A stretch of DNA of 64,000 nt. It comes from Annona cherimola (Eukaryota > Streptophyta > Magnoliopsida > Magnoliales > Annonaceae). The stretch's first letter is position 1; each line of letters begins with the position of its first letter. This document shows, piece after piece, positions 44,801-57,535 of this stretch. Position numbers and translations under genes: made by a program. The notes below the pieces were generated by a model. That model worked only from the letters and a program-made list of their open reading frames with translations. It had not been told where the DNA came from and did no database searches. The stretch lies in contig CM059972.1 of the NCBI GenBank assembly GCA_030490835.1, positions 40,279,452 through 40,343,451 on the forward strand, written 5' to 3'.

Positions 44801-45830
44801 ACTCAACTTCGGCATCTACATTTGTTGAGGGCTAATCATTTTTCAGACCACCTCTACTTTATTGCAATAATTTTAACTATTGGATGTTGATGATGAAACA
44901 ACTAATTATGACAATTAGCATGGATTCTTGGACAGTGATTCAAGATGACATTAATTACCAAAAGGGAACCAACCATCCACTTGGACAGAAGAAGCGACCA
45001 TGTCTGTCCAAAGTAATGCTAAAGCTATGAACTTCCTATTTTATGCATTGACTAGTGCAGAATTCATAGAATTTCTTCATGCACGATAGCTAAGGAGATT
45101 TTGAATAAATTAGTATCCATTTATGAGAGTTCCTCTCAAGTAAAGGGAACTAAAAAGAACATCATTCTTAGTGATTTTGAAAGCTTTCACATGTTAGATG
45201 GTAATCTATTTTAAAAATATATGTTAGATTTTCTAAAATCACTAACGCTCTTAAAAGTCTAGGAAAGCCAATTTCTGAAAGTGAGTAAGTTTTAAAGATA
45301 CTTAGAGCATTTCCGAACTCATAGAACCAAAAAGTTACAACTATTGAGGAGTAAAGGACTTAGATAAGCTCAAAGTACATGACTTGATTAGCTCACTCTT
45401 GTCTCATGAGTTCATCAAAAATAAGAAAGAAGAATCTTACAAAAGTAGAAAGTTTAGTGCATTCAAAAGTGTGAAAAAGAGCTCAAATGAATTCACATCA
45501 AGCTTATAATCCAACTTAAAGAGAAATAAAAATTCTAGTTTATATAAAACAATGAAGGATAGAAGAAAAGAATTTTTAAAATATTATCAATATGGTGGTG
45601 TTGGACATATACAAATTGAATGCACCACACTAGATGACTTGGAAGTTTGAAATATGAAAATTTTCTTAAAATAAAAGACTAGAAGAATGTTTTCAAAGGA
45701 ATATATGACTTCAAGCTTTAGCACTTCATCAAGTAAAAAAGAAGATATAACAAATTGGGCAAGAGATTATTGCATGGCTATTGAGCTCGTAGAAGAACTT
45801 GTAGAATGAGTAGATGAATGAACACTTCAG
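44801..45830 (+). pseudogene. gag: E11 decayed copia gag
   Basis: Codons similar to the E1 Gag can be followed in shifting frames: the start region (about 44805), the TMDSW-like block (44910-44940), the helical region and the zinc knuckle near 45590. The knuckle reads YYQYGGVGHIQIEC, so the first two Cys are Tyr. There are many stops. No pol follows; at about 45830 the sequence changes to E12. It is among the most decayed coding relics in the window. Confidence 0.75.
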
Positions 45831-45839
45831 CACTTATAG

Positions 45840-46773
45840 TCAAAGAGCACAGTTCTTCTTGTAGATCTCCTTAATGAGCATTTGAACGCTTGAGAGTTGG
45901 GAGGTGAAAGTTTAATCAATGTACTAGCTAACCCTCTTTCTTCCATTGGACGTGTATTAAATAGAAGAGAATTAAATTCGAACATTTGGTGGTAGGTGGT
46001 GCACATTCAATGCACTAACATTTGAATTTTTTTGACCATTGTGATTCAAGTCACACTCGGAGTCGACTTTGGGTGCGACTTCGCCCAAGTCGTAGACTGA
46101 AGTCCACTCGAGTTGCAACTTCGATCTTCACTCTTCGGCTTCAAGTTCCACTTGGGGTCAACTTGGTCTCAGACTTGACCCGAGTAGTAGGTGAAGTCGA
46201 CTTGGGTTATGACTTCACTCTCCACTCAGCTTATTTGAACTTGGTGCTTCATAATCTTAATCCCTTAGCTTGTATGTCCATGTATCTTGATAATTTAACT
46301 TCAATAGACTTTATTTTTGTATGTGGGCCTTTGGACTTCTTATATATAAAGCTTAGTTATATCCATTTGAAAGTTCTTGAATGTGCTTATGTCTTGGACC
46401 TTGAGTCTTGTTGGAATGATGTTGCTTGAGCCGATCTTGTCATCTTTTAATTTGAAACATCTTGGTTTTAGCCTTCTTGTACTCAAGTTGAAAGCTGGGG
46501 TCAATTTGGTTTGCAACTTCACTCAAGTCGTGTATCTGAGTTGACTTTCTATGCGACTTTACCCAAGTCGCATGTTGGAGTCGACTTAGGTTGCAACTTG
46601 ACTCCATCAGATTCAGCTTCGGACCCCTGAAGATTGCCCAAGTCATTGACAGAGTCGACTTGGTTTGCGACTTCACCCAAGTCGCATACAAAGTTGACTT
46701 CGGATGTGACTTCGAGTACTCATGCATCCACTTTGTCAGCTCTATCCAAAAATTGACCTTTGAAGTCGATACT
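45840..46773 (-). repeat. E12 copia LTR fragment
   Basis: It matches the middle of the E13 LTR in the same (minus) orientation: AGTTCTTCTTGTAGA, then AACATTTGGTGGTAGGTGG and a GTCGAC-type array. Both LTR ends are missing. E8 begins at 46774. Confidence 0.75.
46050..46770 (-). repeat. GTCGAC palindromic array in E12
   Basis: Many decayed AAGTCG/CGACTT units (for example GGAGTCGACTTTGGGTGCGACT) lie here in two groups. They create short overlapping ORFs that are not genes. Confidence 0.7.
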
Positions 46774-48276
46774 TGTAATACCCAGACCCAAGTAGGACTC
46801 ATATTATTGCATTTAAGGTGTAATGAATGACTCATGTGTGAAATGATTGAATTTTGGATGATTTTCATGAATTTTGCAATTAGGGTTTGCAATTAAGAAA
46901 GGTTAATAAGATTAATCGCCGAAGCCCGATATGAGTCAAGATGACTAAAGAGGCTTAAGGAGGATTAGCAGGTGCTAATGTGGCATGAATATTTATTTTA
47001 ATTTCCATGATTTAATTAATAGAGAATAAAATGGAAATTATGGGATTATATTGAAAATCATAGAAAATTCATAACTTAACACCTATAAGGCGAAATGAGA
47101 TGAAATTTTAAAGGCAAGCTCATGATTTTAGGCTCAACCTTATGTATGGATTGGATTAAGGCACAAGTTATGAGATTAAGGTGATAATTATTTATTTTTA
47201 ATCGCACACTCTAAAGATATTTTCAAAGGTTCATAACTTGACGTAGAAACGTCGGTTTGAGATGAAATTTGAAACGATTGAATAAAATTATAAAATCTAT
47301 GGAATGAGTGGATTTGATTAAGCTAATTACCATGGTAAAGCGGTTAATTAGAAAAAGGTACCTAGCATTCACTTTGTGTACCCTAGACTACCATAGCATT
47401 TAATAAAAAGTATTTGAGAAAATGACATGTTTAAATGCTATGCAAGGTGTCAATTTTTAAATGGATTGAGCTGGATTTTAAAACATTATTTAAGGGTCAA
47501 ATCCATGGAAAAGCAAGGGTTCAAATACATGGGTTTAATGACCTAAGTTTAGCTCAAATGGAGCATAGGTGTGGTGTCACACCAAGGGACGTCCAAGGGG
47601 TGGATAAGGTTGGTTTTTGATATTTTTAAAAATGCTAAAATGCATATCTAACTAGCTAAGACCCTAGGAGAAGTAAATGAACACTTAAATAAGTGAAATT
47701 TGAGGCATGAAAATGTCAAAAGCTAGCTAAATAGGAGATGTCCACCAATGGACAACAACATGATGCTTAAATGCATGAATTTTGTGGATTTTTATAAATT
47801 AGTAAATGCAAATTTTACTTGGTTATAAAAATGTTATGTCATCAAGGGATAAGGTAGAAATTAATTACCCTCATGACATGTGGAAAATGGGTCCCACTAG
47901 CTGGTTAAAAAAATCATAAAAGGGAGATATGCTTGGTAACATGCATATGAAGAGAAAGGGGGAGGAAATTTCCCAAAGTTGCTAAGTCTTGAGCAACCAA
48001 GGGCATGTCCAAACCAGCAAGGGGAAAGGAGAAAAGGAGAAGAAAAAGAGGAAGAAAAGGGAGGAGAAAAAGAACCAAGCAACTCAAGTTGGATTCAAGT
48101 TAGGGTTGATTCAAGTAAGTGAAATCTAAGTTTGGAATCACCTAAATCAAGCTTTTTTCTCTCAATTCATGAGCCAAGAATATGGTTCATAAAGAACTCT
48201 TAAAGGGTGAGTTATGATGTCTTAATATGGGGATTGAATGATTTTTGAAAGATTTAAATGAGATCAAGAGTTCAAG
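46774..48276 (+). repeat. E8: partial LTR of the E3-related superfamily
   Basis: It starts TGTAATACCCAGACCC. It holds blocks shared with E7 and E10 (ATTAATCGCCGAAGCCC, GGGACGTCCAAGG) and a purine-rich stretch (about 48020-48080) followed by a donor match CAA|GTAAGT at 48115-48116. E9 interrupts or truncates it at 48277. No genes are seen; the ORF at 47435 is not recognisable. Confidence 0.75.
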
Positions 48277-48714
48277 TGTGAAACCCCGATCTTAGACATA
48301 TGTATAAAACCCTAGGGTTGTAAACCCTAGGTAATGTATTAATGAAATATATATTCATGAGTATAAAAACATGTGTATTAGAGGTTAAAGAAATGCAATT
48401 GTGGGATTAAACCACATGAATAGTGCACGTGAATAATAACCGAGGTGATTAAGAGTTAATTGCTTGGATTAACCTAATCACAAAAAGACGAAAAAGGAGA
48501 TTTAATCACTACAGGATGAAATAGCAATACTCGTTGATATTTTAATGGAATTTTGGATTTTAATGGAAAATTTATAGAAAATAGAGAAAAATTCATAACT
48601 TGCAATCCGGACGTCGGATTGGAGTGAAATTTTTTATGGATGGCCAAGATATTATGATGAACATGATGAATGGTTTAAGACGTGATGAAAATCATGAATT
48701 AAGGGCCAAGATTC
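48277..48714 (+). repeat. E9 LTR, first part
   Basis: It starts TGTGAAACCCCGATCTTAG and resembles the E4 LTR start, including the shared GGATTGG/AGGTGAAATTTTTTATGGAT block. E13 is inserted at 48715. Confidence 0.85.
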
Positions 48715-49346
48715 TGTTGGTCCCGAGTTCATGACAATTACCCAAGAGGGGAGGGGTGAATTGGGTATTTAAAAATTTATAACTTAAACAGAAACTTTAC
48801 CCCGGATTAATCTATTCCCCTTTATGAAGAAACGAAATGGAAAGCAATATAATGTTGAGAGCAGAAATATAAATCAAACACACAAGATTTTATAGTGGTT
48901 CAGGCAACCTCCCTACTCCACTCTTCCAAGCTCACACTCCTTGTGACTTGGGTTCCACTATTGTATTTCACAAATACAACTAGAGCCACTGCTCTCTTCT
49001 AGATTCCAGCTCTAGGGGGCATCAACAAATCACAGCATAAGTAGGTGATGAGTTCCACTCCAATCACACACTACTTTGCTTACACTTGATCTTAGTTCCT
49101 CAAAATAAATCAAGTTCAATACAACAATAAGAAAAACAGAAAGAATCTACACGTTACTGTTGTGTAGAGATAGTTTGGAGCAGAGAAGAGCTTGTAGAGT
49201 TGGCTTTGAAGGATCAGCAGTTGAGCTCTTGCAGTTTGAAGCAAAGTTATTCTTCTAAGGATTGGCTTGATCACTTAATGCTCTTGAAGGTAGGAGTTAT
49301 GCACACTTAATGATTTTTCGCTTCCTCCCTCGTTCACAATGAATGC

Positions 49347-49354
49347 CTTTTATA
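49347..49354 (-). promoter_or_regulatory. E13 3' LTR TATA box
   Basis: TATAAAAG on the minus strand, downstream of the palindromic array in element orientation, as in E1. Confidence 0.6.
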
Positions 49355-49431
49355 ATTGTGGAGGGAATTTGAACGTTTGAAGGTAGGTGGCGCGCATTTA
49401 ATGCGCAAACGTTCGAATATTTTTCGACCGT

Positions 49432-49570
49432 TGCGACCCAAGTAGCAGGTGGAGTCGACTTCGGGTGCGACTTCGCCTTCCATAGCAACTTCAAGTTCCA
49501 GATTAGGTCGACTTGGGCATCGACTTGACCCAAGTCGCAGGTGGAGTCGACTTCAGGTGCGACTTCACCT
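49432..49570 (-). repeat. GTCGAC array, E13 3' LTR, promoter-proximal cluster
   Basis: Units such as AAGTCGCAGGTGGAGTCGAC followed by TTCGGGTGCGACTT lie just upstream of the TATA box in element orientation. Confidence 0.8.
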
Positions 49571-49914
49571 CGGCAGATAGCTTGATAAACTTGAGAAACT
49601 TCGGGATGCTTTTTGTTTTGCTTAGTCTTCTCCATGCCTTTAGTTCTTTTCCATTTTTCATTTCTTTTTGAATCATTGTGTCTTTACTTTAGCTTGCTTT
49701 CATTAGATCCATGTTTTGTAAGCCTTGAATCCATGAGTCTTGAATCATGTAATCTTGAATGAGTTATTGGTTGAGTTTATGCATCTTGCTTGGACTTGGA
49801 TTAGTCTTCATATGTTTCAGTTTGAGCATCTAGGTTGGCTTGATCTTCATCTTCATACAAGTTTGTCTTGAAATCAGTTAATCCCAACTTGTCTTCTGAA
49901 ATTTCTCTTCTGCC

Positions 49915-50365
49915 CGATCGAAGTCGATGCCGGAGTCGACTTGGTCTGCGACTTCGTCCAAGTCGCATGCTGGAGTCGACTTGGTCTGCGACTTCGGTGC
50001 CCCCAGATTTTGGTTTCAACTCTGGACGGAAAACGACGCCTCTAAGTCGCTACTGGAGTCGACTTGTCCTGCGACTTCACCTCAAGTCGCAAGTGGAGTC
50101 GACTTGGGGTGCGACTTCGGCACTTCGGAGTCTTGACTTCAACTCTGGAAGGAATCGTCATTTTGAAGTCGATGCTGGAGTCGACTTGGTCTGCGACTTC
50201 GCTCAAGTCGCATGCGGAGTCGACTTCATTTGCGACTTCGTCAGCTCTGCTCCCCATTTTCAACTCTGGAAGGAATCGACGCCTTGAAGTCGATATTGGA
50301 GTCGACTTGGAGATCGACTTGGCCTTAAGTCGATGCCTGAGTCGACTTGGAAATCGACTTATCCT
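49915..50365 (-). repeat. GTCGAC array, E13 3' LTR, distal cluster
   Basis: About seven units of 34-36 bp. Arms are AAGTCGCA/TGCGACTT in some units and AAGTCGAT/ATCGACTT in others (about 50286-50320 and 50328-50362), around a central GAGTCGACTT. Confidence 0.85.
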
Positions 50366-50806
50366 TCCATGCTTTATTTTCTTTAAATGTATATCCTTTA
50401 AACACTTCCACAAACATGTTAGTAGCTAAGACTTACTCAAATTGATTTGTTAATCATCAAAATATGGATTTAGCTTATTTTCCACATATTTCCAACAATC
50501 TCTCCCTTTTTAATGATTGACAAAACTGATTTGAGTGTATACCTTCCAATTGCTTAAAAACATGCTAATTTTGTATTTTGAAATTTTATCATACTCATGC
50601 AAACAATCAAGTTAAAACATTCAATCAAAAACTATCATAAGGACTTAAACTCTCATTCTGATCTCTTCTCCAAACTATTTAGACTCAATTTCCAACTCAA
50701 ATCCCTATCTCTTCTCCCCTTTTTTGTCAATATATCAAAATTTAAAGAGTAAAATAAGAGACAGGTGGGTGTGCTCCCCCTAAACAGGTGCTCCCCTTAG
50801 TTTGTG

Positions 50807-53800
50807 CTAAGTTAATTTAAGCATTCCCATATCATTTCTAATCTTATAAAATGATTCTTTTGCTAGAGGTTTGGTGAATATATCTGCAATTTGATCTTCA
50901 GTTCTTACATATTCCAAACATATGTCATGATTTTCTACGTGTTCTCTAATAAAATGATGTCTAAGGTCTATATGTTTGGTCTGAGAATGCAATACTAGAT
51001 TTTTAGTTAAACATATGGCACTAGTGTTATCACATCTAATAGGTATATCTTTAAAATCCATGCCATAGTCCTTAAGTTGTTGTTTCATCCAAAGTAATTG
51101 GGCACAACAGCTCCCAGCGGCAATGTATTCGGCTTCCGCCGTAGATAGAGCAATACTAGTTTGTTTTCTTGAAAACCATGAAACCAACATGTTCCCAAGA
51201 AATTGACATGTTCCACTAGTGCTTTTTCTATTTACTTTGTAACCGGCAAAATCCGCATCCGAGTAGCCGATTAGATCAAAATTAGAGCCCTTTGGATACC
51301 AAAGTCCTATGTTGGTAGTGTCCACTAAATATCTGAAAATTCTTTTCACAGCTACCAAGTGTGATTCTTTTGGACATGACTGAAATCTAGAGCACATACA
51401 CACACTAAACAATATATCAGGCCTAGAAGCAGTTAAATATAATAAAGAACCTATCATGCTTCTATACAATTTTAAATCAATTGTTTTTCCTTTCTCATCT
51501 TTGTCAATTTTAATTGTTAAGCTCATAGGCGTGTTTGCCCCTTTGGTATTCTCCATGCCAAACTTCTTCAACATTTCTTTGATATACTTGGACTAGTTAA
51601 TGAAAATTCCTTCATTTAGTTGCTTGATTTGCAGTCCGAGGAAGAAATTCAGCTCTCCCATCATGCTCATCTCAAATTCTTTCTGCATAAGCTCGAAAAA
51701 TTATTGATAAAGAATTTCATTAGTAGCACCGAAAATAATATCATCAACATAAATTTGAATAATCAATATATCCTTTTCTTTGTATTTGATAAACAAAGCG
51801 GTGTCTACCTTTCCCTTTTGAAAGTCATGATCAATCAGAAATTTGCTTAATCTATCATACCAAGCCCTTGGAGCTTGTTTTAATCTATATAATGCTTTGG
51901 TTAATTTGTATACAAATTAAGATTGATCTTTTTCCTCAAATCCAGGTGGTTGTTCAACATACACCTCTTCATTTATATATCCATTCAAAAATGCACTTTT
52001 AACATCCATTTGAAATAATTTAAAGTTCATATGAGATGCAAAAGCTAGTAAGATGCGAATTGCTTCCAATCTAGCAACCGGGGCATAGGATTCCTCAAAA
52101 TCTATTCCTTATTCTTGTGAGTATCCTTTTGCCACAAGTCTAGCTTTGTTTCTTACTACAAGTCCACTTTCATCTAATTTGTTCCTAAAGACCCACTTGG
52201 TGCCAATAATAGTACAATCGTTTGGTCTAGGAACAAGGTGCCAAACTTGATTTCTTTCAAATTGATTTAGCTCTTCTTGGATTGCTATGATCCAGTTTTC
52301 ATCATCAAGAGCTTGATCAAAATAGTGGATGGTTCAATTTTAGATACCAAGGCGTATTGTCCATAAATGTTTTGTTTTGACCTTCTAGTTTTTACACCTT
52401 CATACACATTCCCTATAACTTGCTCAATTGGATGGGCATGTTTGAACTTTAAATCAGTTGGAGGTTTATAGGAGTTATTACCTTCACTTACCCTTTCCTC
52501 CATGGAGTCTTCTTGCTTTTCCACATGCAGTTTTTCAAGGCTACTTGTTATATCATCTGCATCACTTAAATCATCTTTTCTTTTGGAGCATGGGTTACAT
52601 TCATCAAAAATAATATGTATTGACTCTTCTACAACTTGGTTTCTTTTGTTGAAGACTCTATATACTTTGCTATTTGATGAGTAACCAAGGAATATTGCCT
52701 CATCACTTTTAGCATCCAATTTTCCCAAGTTGGTTTTCCCATTGTTCAAAACATAGCATGTGCAACCAAAGACATGAAAATATGAAATATTTAGTTTTCT
52801 ACCTTTCCATAGCTCATATGGTGCCTTTTTCAAGATTGCTCTAATGGTAACACGGTTCAACACATGACAAGCTGTACTTACAGCTTCACCCCAAAATTTC
52901 TTGGATAATTTACTCTCATTTAGCATTGTTCTAGCCATCTCTTGTATAGTTCTGTTTTTCCTTTCAACTACTCCATTTTGTTGTGGAGTTCTTGGTGCAG
53001 AAAATGTATGATGAATCCCTTTTTCATTACATAATTCTATGAATAGTTTGTTTTCAAATTCACCATCATGATCACTTCTTATAGTCATAATAGTACTTTG
53101 TTTTTCATTTTGCACCAAATTTACAAAAGTTGCAAACATAGAGAAGGCTTCATCTTTGCTAGCTAAGAGAATTATCCATGTGAATCTTGAAAAATCATCA
53201 ACAATTACAAACACATATTTCTTTCCACCAATGGTTGAAATATTGGATGGCCCATATAGATCCATGTGTAGCAATTCGAGTGGCCTAGTGGTGAAAATTT
53301 CCTTTTTGGTAGAGAAAGACATGTTAGGTTGTTTCGACAGTTGACATGCCTTGCAAATTTTGTCTTTGTCATATTTCAACTTTGGCAAGTCTTCTACCAA
53401 ACTTTTCTTCCATAGGGTCTTTATATTTCCCATGTTTATATGCCCAAGCCTTTTATGCCAAACCCATGGATCATTATCAAGACCATTAGACATTGACCAT
53501 CTAGTTCATCAAGTGAAACCAAATATACATTTCCATGTCTTTTTCCACTAAACATGATATGTTCTCCATCAAATACATTACATATAGATGATTCAAACAT
53601 AACCTTGTATCCTTTGTCACATAATTGACCAATGCTCATTAGATTGTGCTTGAGTCCTTCAACAAACAAAACATCTTCCATGCATGCATTTGAAATACTA
53701 TATATGTTTCCTTTACCTTTAATTTTACCTTTCTCATTATTACCAAAGGCAACCGTTCCATCGTTACAAGGCTTAAGTTTATGAAATAAACTTCTTTCTC

Positions 53801-53882
53801 TGGTCATATGCCTTAAACAACCGCTGCCCATAAACCATACGTTGTTTGCCTTTGCCTTGAAACATATCTGAAAAATAAACAA
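50807..53882 (-). pseudogene. pol: E13 Pol: protease remnant, integrase, RT, RNase H
   Basis: Open pieces are 53436-53882 (protease region and GAG-pre-integrase), 52285-53493 (integrase) and 50807-51574 (end of RT, RNase H). The protease motif reads FMGSGCLRHMT: the catalytic Asp is Gly. Integrase has WHKRLGH, CKACQLSKQ, HMDLYGPS, RSDHDGEF and NGVVERKNRT. RT between 51574 and 52285 is split by stops, although [11 protein letters not shown] can still be read near 51735-51770. RNase H has [19 protein letters not shown] and [10 protein letters not shown], and the end is [11 protein letters not shown]. Pol lies in the +1 frame relative to gag, as in E1. Confidence 0.87.
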
Positions 53883-53889
53883 GTAAATC

Positions 53890-55701
53890 TTATCTCTTTG
53901 GTACCCATTTTACGGGTCCATTTGGGTTAGTAATATGATTCAATCTTTGTTGCTCTAACTTAGAAAGCTCAAATCTTGTGTTTCTTGGAACCCAAACTAA
54001 CTTTGCACCATCGTCATACAGTTTCTTAAAGTTACATTTATAGGCTTTATGACCCATTTTATTGCAGAAATTGCAAGCCATTGGTAATCTAGGAGTAGGC
54101 CTCCAAGTATGTAACGGTTCAAACGTTGGCCTTCTAGTCCACATAACATTTTTTCTTTTTGGCTTGTATATTGGTGCAGTTTTGGTTTGATATTTCCCAA
54201 GTATTGGCACATTTACCACTTTCTTTTTGCTCAAATGTATAGTATCCAAGACCTCTTGTATTTGTTTGGGAGGTCATATTCAGAAAAAATTTTACATTTT
54301 CTCCTGGATTAGAGAACTTAGCTAATGATTCACTTAAGGATTCGTTCTCCTTTTTCAGTTTCTCTACTTCTTTCAAAAGTAATTCATTTTCATCTTTCAA
54401 TTTTGATGATCTTTCAGCTAGTTTTCCATTTACAATAATAACGGAGTTACATTGTTGTCTCTTCAATGACAACTTGTTTCCTAACTTTTTGATTTCTTCA
54501 TATAATGAATCATATGCAATTTGCAGTTCTTCTAATTCAGCACATTTGAGGCATTCTTGAAAAGAAGAATAACTAGATTGAGAATAGAAAAGTTTGGAGG
54601 TTACCTCTTCATTGCTTGTGCACTTTGTTGATATGGTTTGTTCTTCCAAAACTTCCATTGTGTTCAAACACAATAAATTTTCTTCTTGTTCGATCCGTGC
54701 CATGCAGCATATTCTAGCACAATTTGCCGCCTCAAATTCGTCGTTTGAGGAGCTGCTTGTTGATGAGGTTTCTTCATTGACGTACATGCCTCTTCCCTTT
54801 GGCCTTTGGTATTTTCTGTTTTCATGTCTTTCCCTCTTTTCTTGTTGATCTTTTGATTTCTCTTCCGACGTAGGATATTGAGCTTGCATATGTCCCATCC
54901 CGCCGCATCTATAGCACTTTGTTGGCTCCTTCTTCTTCTCTCTTCGTAGTCTTTCTTTGAAGTCTTTCAAGTTTCTTTCTTTTCACACAAACTTTCGAAA
55001 TTTGCGAGTGAGTAGTGCTATATCTTCATCATCGTTGTGAGATGAGGAGGTAGATTCTTCTGAGTTGTGGGTGGCCTTTAGTGCAATAGCTTTCTTCCCT
55101 TTGTGATTATCTTCATTTATTTTCTTAATTAGCTCATGTGACATTAGTGAGCTAATAAGATCTTCTAGCTTTAAAGTATTTAGGTCTTTGGCTTCTTCTA
55201 TTGCTGTAATCTTTGGAGTCCATGAGTCAGGTAGCGTCCTTAGTATCTTCATAACCTGTTCAGATTCAGAGATAGCCTTTCCAAATAGCCTTTCCAAGAC
55301 CTTTCAAAGCGTTAGTAATTTTAGAAAATCTAGCAAACATCTCAGAAATATTTTCTGTTTCTAGCATTTTGAAGCTTTCCAATTCTCCTATCAAAATATT
55401 TCTCCTAGTCCCTTGGACTTGAGAGGTTCCTTCATAAATAGATGTTAAAGTATCCCATATTTCTTTAGCGGTTAGGCAAGAGGATACTCTATCATATTCA
55501 GAAGCTGTAAGAGCACAAAATAGTGAGTTCATAGCTTTAGCATTGCTCTTTACAGTTCTTATTTCCTCTTCGGTCCATTTGGAAGCTCTTTCATCAGTTG
55601 GCAAGATTACACCGTCTTGAATTGCAATCCAAGAGTCCATATCAGTAGCCATAATGAGTCCATATCGCAAATGCGGGAACGGAAGTCGATTGGGATGCCA
55701 T
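53890..55701 (-). pseudogene. gag: E13 Gag, broken
   Basis: The start is the ATG at 55701 (MASQSTSVPAFA). A deletion of roughly 65-70 bases then removes the region that reads FDGNNFGYWKLRM in E1 and shifts the frame. Open pieces follow: MATDMDSWIAIQDG to 55266, 54983-55297, 54134-54970 (knuckle CYRCGGMGHMQAQ, with Tyr for the last Cys, and the coiled coil) and 53890-54249 (second knuckle CNFCNKMGHKAYKC). An extra Lys/Glu/Arg-rich piece (QQEKRERHENRKYQ) after the first knuckle is absent from E1. The stop TAA is at 53890-53892. Confidence 0.87.
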
Positions 55702-55734
55702 ATCACTAGATCTCTTTGGTTTAACTCAAAGACC

Positions 55735-55747
55735 TGCTTTGATACCA
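55735..55747 (-). other. E13 primer binding site (initiator tRNA-Met)
   Basis: The minus strand reads TGGTATCAAAGCA, identical to E1, two bases inside the LTR. Confidence 0.88.
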
Positions 55748-56462
55748 CTTGTTGGTCCCGAGTTAATGGCAATTACCCAAGAGGGGAGAGGTGAATTGGG
55801 TATTTAAAAATTTATAACTTAAACAGAAACTTTACCCCGGATTAATCTATTCCCCTTTATGAAGAAACGAAATGGAAAGCAATATAATGTCGAGAGCAGA
55901 AATATAAATTAAACACACAAGATTTTATAGTGGTTCGGGTAACCTCCCCTACTCCACTCTTCCAAGCTCACACTCCTTGTGACTTGGGTTCCACTATTGT
56001 ATTTCACAAATACAACTAGAGCCACTGCTCTCTTCTAGATTCCAGCTCTAGGGGGCATCAACAAATCACAGCACAAGTAGGTGATGAGTTCCACTCCAAT
56101 CACACACTACTTTGCTTACACTTGATCTTAGTTCCTCAAACTAAATCAAGTTCAAACAACAATAAGAAAAACAGAAAGAATCTACACGTTACTGTTGTGT
56201 AGAGACAATTTGGCGCAGAGAAGAGCTTGTAGAGTTGGCTTTGAAGGATCAGCAGTTGAGCTCTTGCAGTTTAAAGCAAAGTTCTTCTTCTAAGGATTCG
56301 CTTGATCACTTAATGCTCTTGAAGGTAGGAGTTATGCACACTTAATGATTTTCCGCTTCCTCCCTCGTTCACAATGAATGCCTTTTATAATTGTTGAGGG
56401 AATCTGAACGTTTGAAGGTAGGTGGCGCGCATTTAATGCTCCAACGTTCGAATATTTTCCGA

Positions 56463-56640
56463 CCGTTGCGACCCAAGTCGCAGGCGGAGTCGACTTCGGG
56501 TGCGACTTCGCCCAAGTCGCAGATGGAGTCGACTTCGGGTGCGACTTCGCCTTCCGTAGCAACTTCAAGTTCCAGATTGGGTTGACTTGGGCATCGACTT
56601 GACCCAAGTCGCAGGTGGAGTCGACTTCGGGTGTGACTTC
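56463..56640 (-). repeat. GTCGAC array, E13 5' LTR, promoter-proximal cluster
   Basis: Three units, including two consecutive copies with GGAGTCGACTTCGGGTGCGA. The other LTR has two. Confidence 0.8.
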
Positions 56641-56992
56641 ACCTCGGCAGATAGCTTGATAAACTTGAGAAACTTCGGGATGCTTTTTTTTTGCTTAGGC
56701 TTCTACATGCCTTTAGTTCTTTTGCATTTTTCATTTCTTTTTGAATCATTGTGTCTTTACTTTAGCTTGCTTTCATTAGCTCTATGTTTTGTAAGCCTTG
56801 AATCCATGAGTCTTGAATCATGTAATCTCGAACGAGTTCTTGGTTGAGTTTATGCATCTTGCTTGGACTTGGATTAGTCTTCATATGTTTCAGTTTGAGC
56901 ATCTAGGTTGGCTTGATCTTCATCTTCATACAAGCTTGTCTTGAAATCAGTTAATCCCAACTTGTCTTCTGAAATTTCTCTTCTGCCCGATC

Positions 56993-57395
56993 GAAGTCGA
57001 TGCCGGAGTCGACTTGGTCTGCGACTTCGGTGCCCCCAGATTTCGGTTTCAACTCTGGACGGAAAACGATGCCTCCAAGTAGCTACTGGAGTCGACTTGG
57101 CCTGCGACTTCACCTCAAGTCACAAGTGGAGTCGACTTGAGGTGCGACTTCGGCACTTCGGAGTCTTGACTTCAACTCTGGAAGGAATCGTCATTTTGAA
57201 GTCGATGCTGGAGTCGACTTGGTCTGCGACTTCGCCCAACTCGCATGCGGAGTCGACTTTGTTTGCGACTTCGTCAGCTCTGCTCCCCGTTTTCAACTCT
57301 GGAAGGAATCGACGCCTTGAAGTCGATATTGGAGTCGACTTGGAGATCGACTTGGCCTTAAGTCGATGCCTGATTCGACTTGGAAATCGACTTAT
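56993..57395 (-). repeat. GTCGAC array, E13 5' LTR, distal cluster
   Basis: Same organisation as 49915-50365 but one unit shorter at its left end, where the 3' LTR has two consecutive GGAGTCGACTTGGTCTGCGA copies and this one has one. Confidence 0.8.
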
Positions 57396-57535
57396 CCTTC
57401 CATGCTTTATTTTCTTTAAATGTATATCCTTTAAACACTTCCACAAACATGTTAGTAGCTAAGACTTACTCAAATTGATTTGTTAATCATCAAAACATGG
57501 ATTTAGCTTATTTTCCACATATTTCCAACATATTC

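Larger units (their letters stand above)
48715..50497 (-). repeat. E13 3' LTR (1783 bp)
   Basis: It reads TGTTGGTCCC to CCAACA on the plus strand. GTCGAC arrays lie at 49432-49570 and 49915-50365, and a TATA box (TATAAAAG on the minus strand) at 49347-49354. There is one copy of the TAGAGCTGGAATC element. Confidence 0.93.
48715..57530 (-). mobile_element. E13: full-length Ty1/copia element of the E1 family
   Basis: Minus strand: 5' LTR 55750-57530, primer site 55735-55747, gag, pol, polypurine tract 50498-50512, 3' LTR 48715-50497. The target duplication is GATTC (48710-48714) against TATTC (57531-57535), one base different, and E9 is continuous across it. The coding part is close to E1 but broken in gag and RT. 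E1 and E13 lie in opposite orientation about 41 kb apart. Confidence 0.93.
55750..57530 (-). repeat. E13 5' LTR (1781 bp)
   Basis: It is nearly the same as 48715-50497, including the TATA box (56382-56389). GTCGAC arrays lie at 56463-56640 and 56993-57395. The promoter-proximal array has one unit more than in the other LTR, and the distal array one fewer. Otherwise few differences are seen, so E13 seems younger than E3 or E5. Confidence 0.93.
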
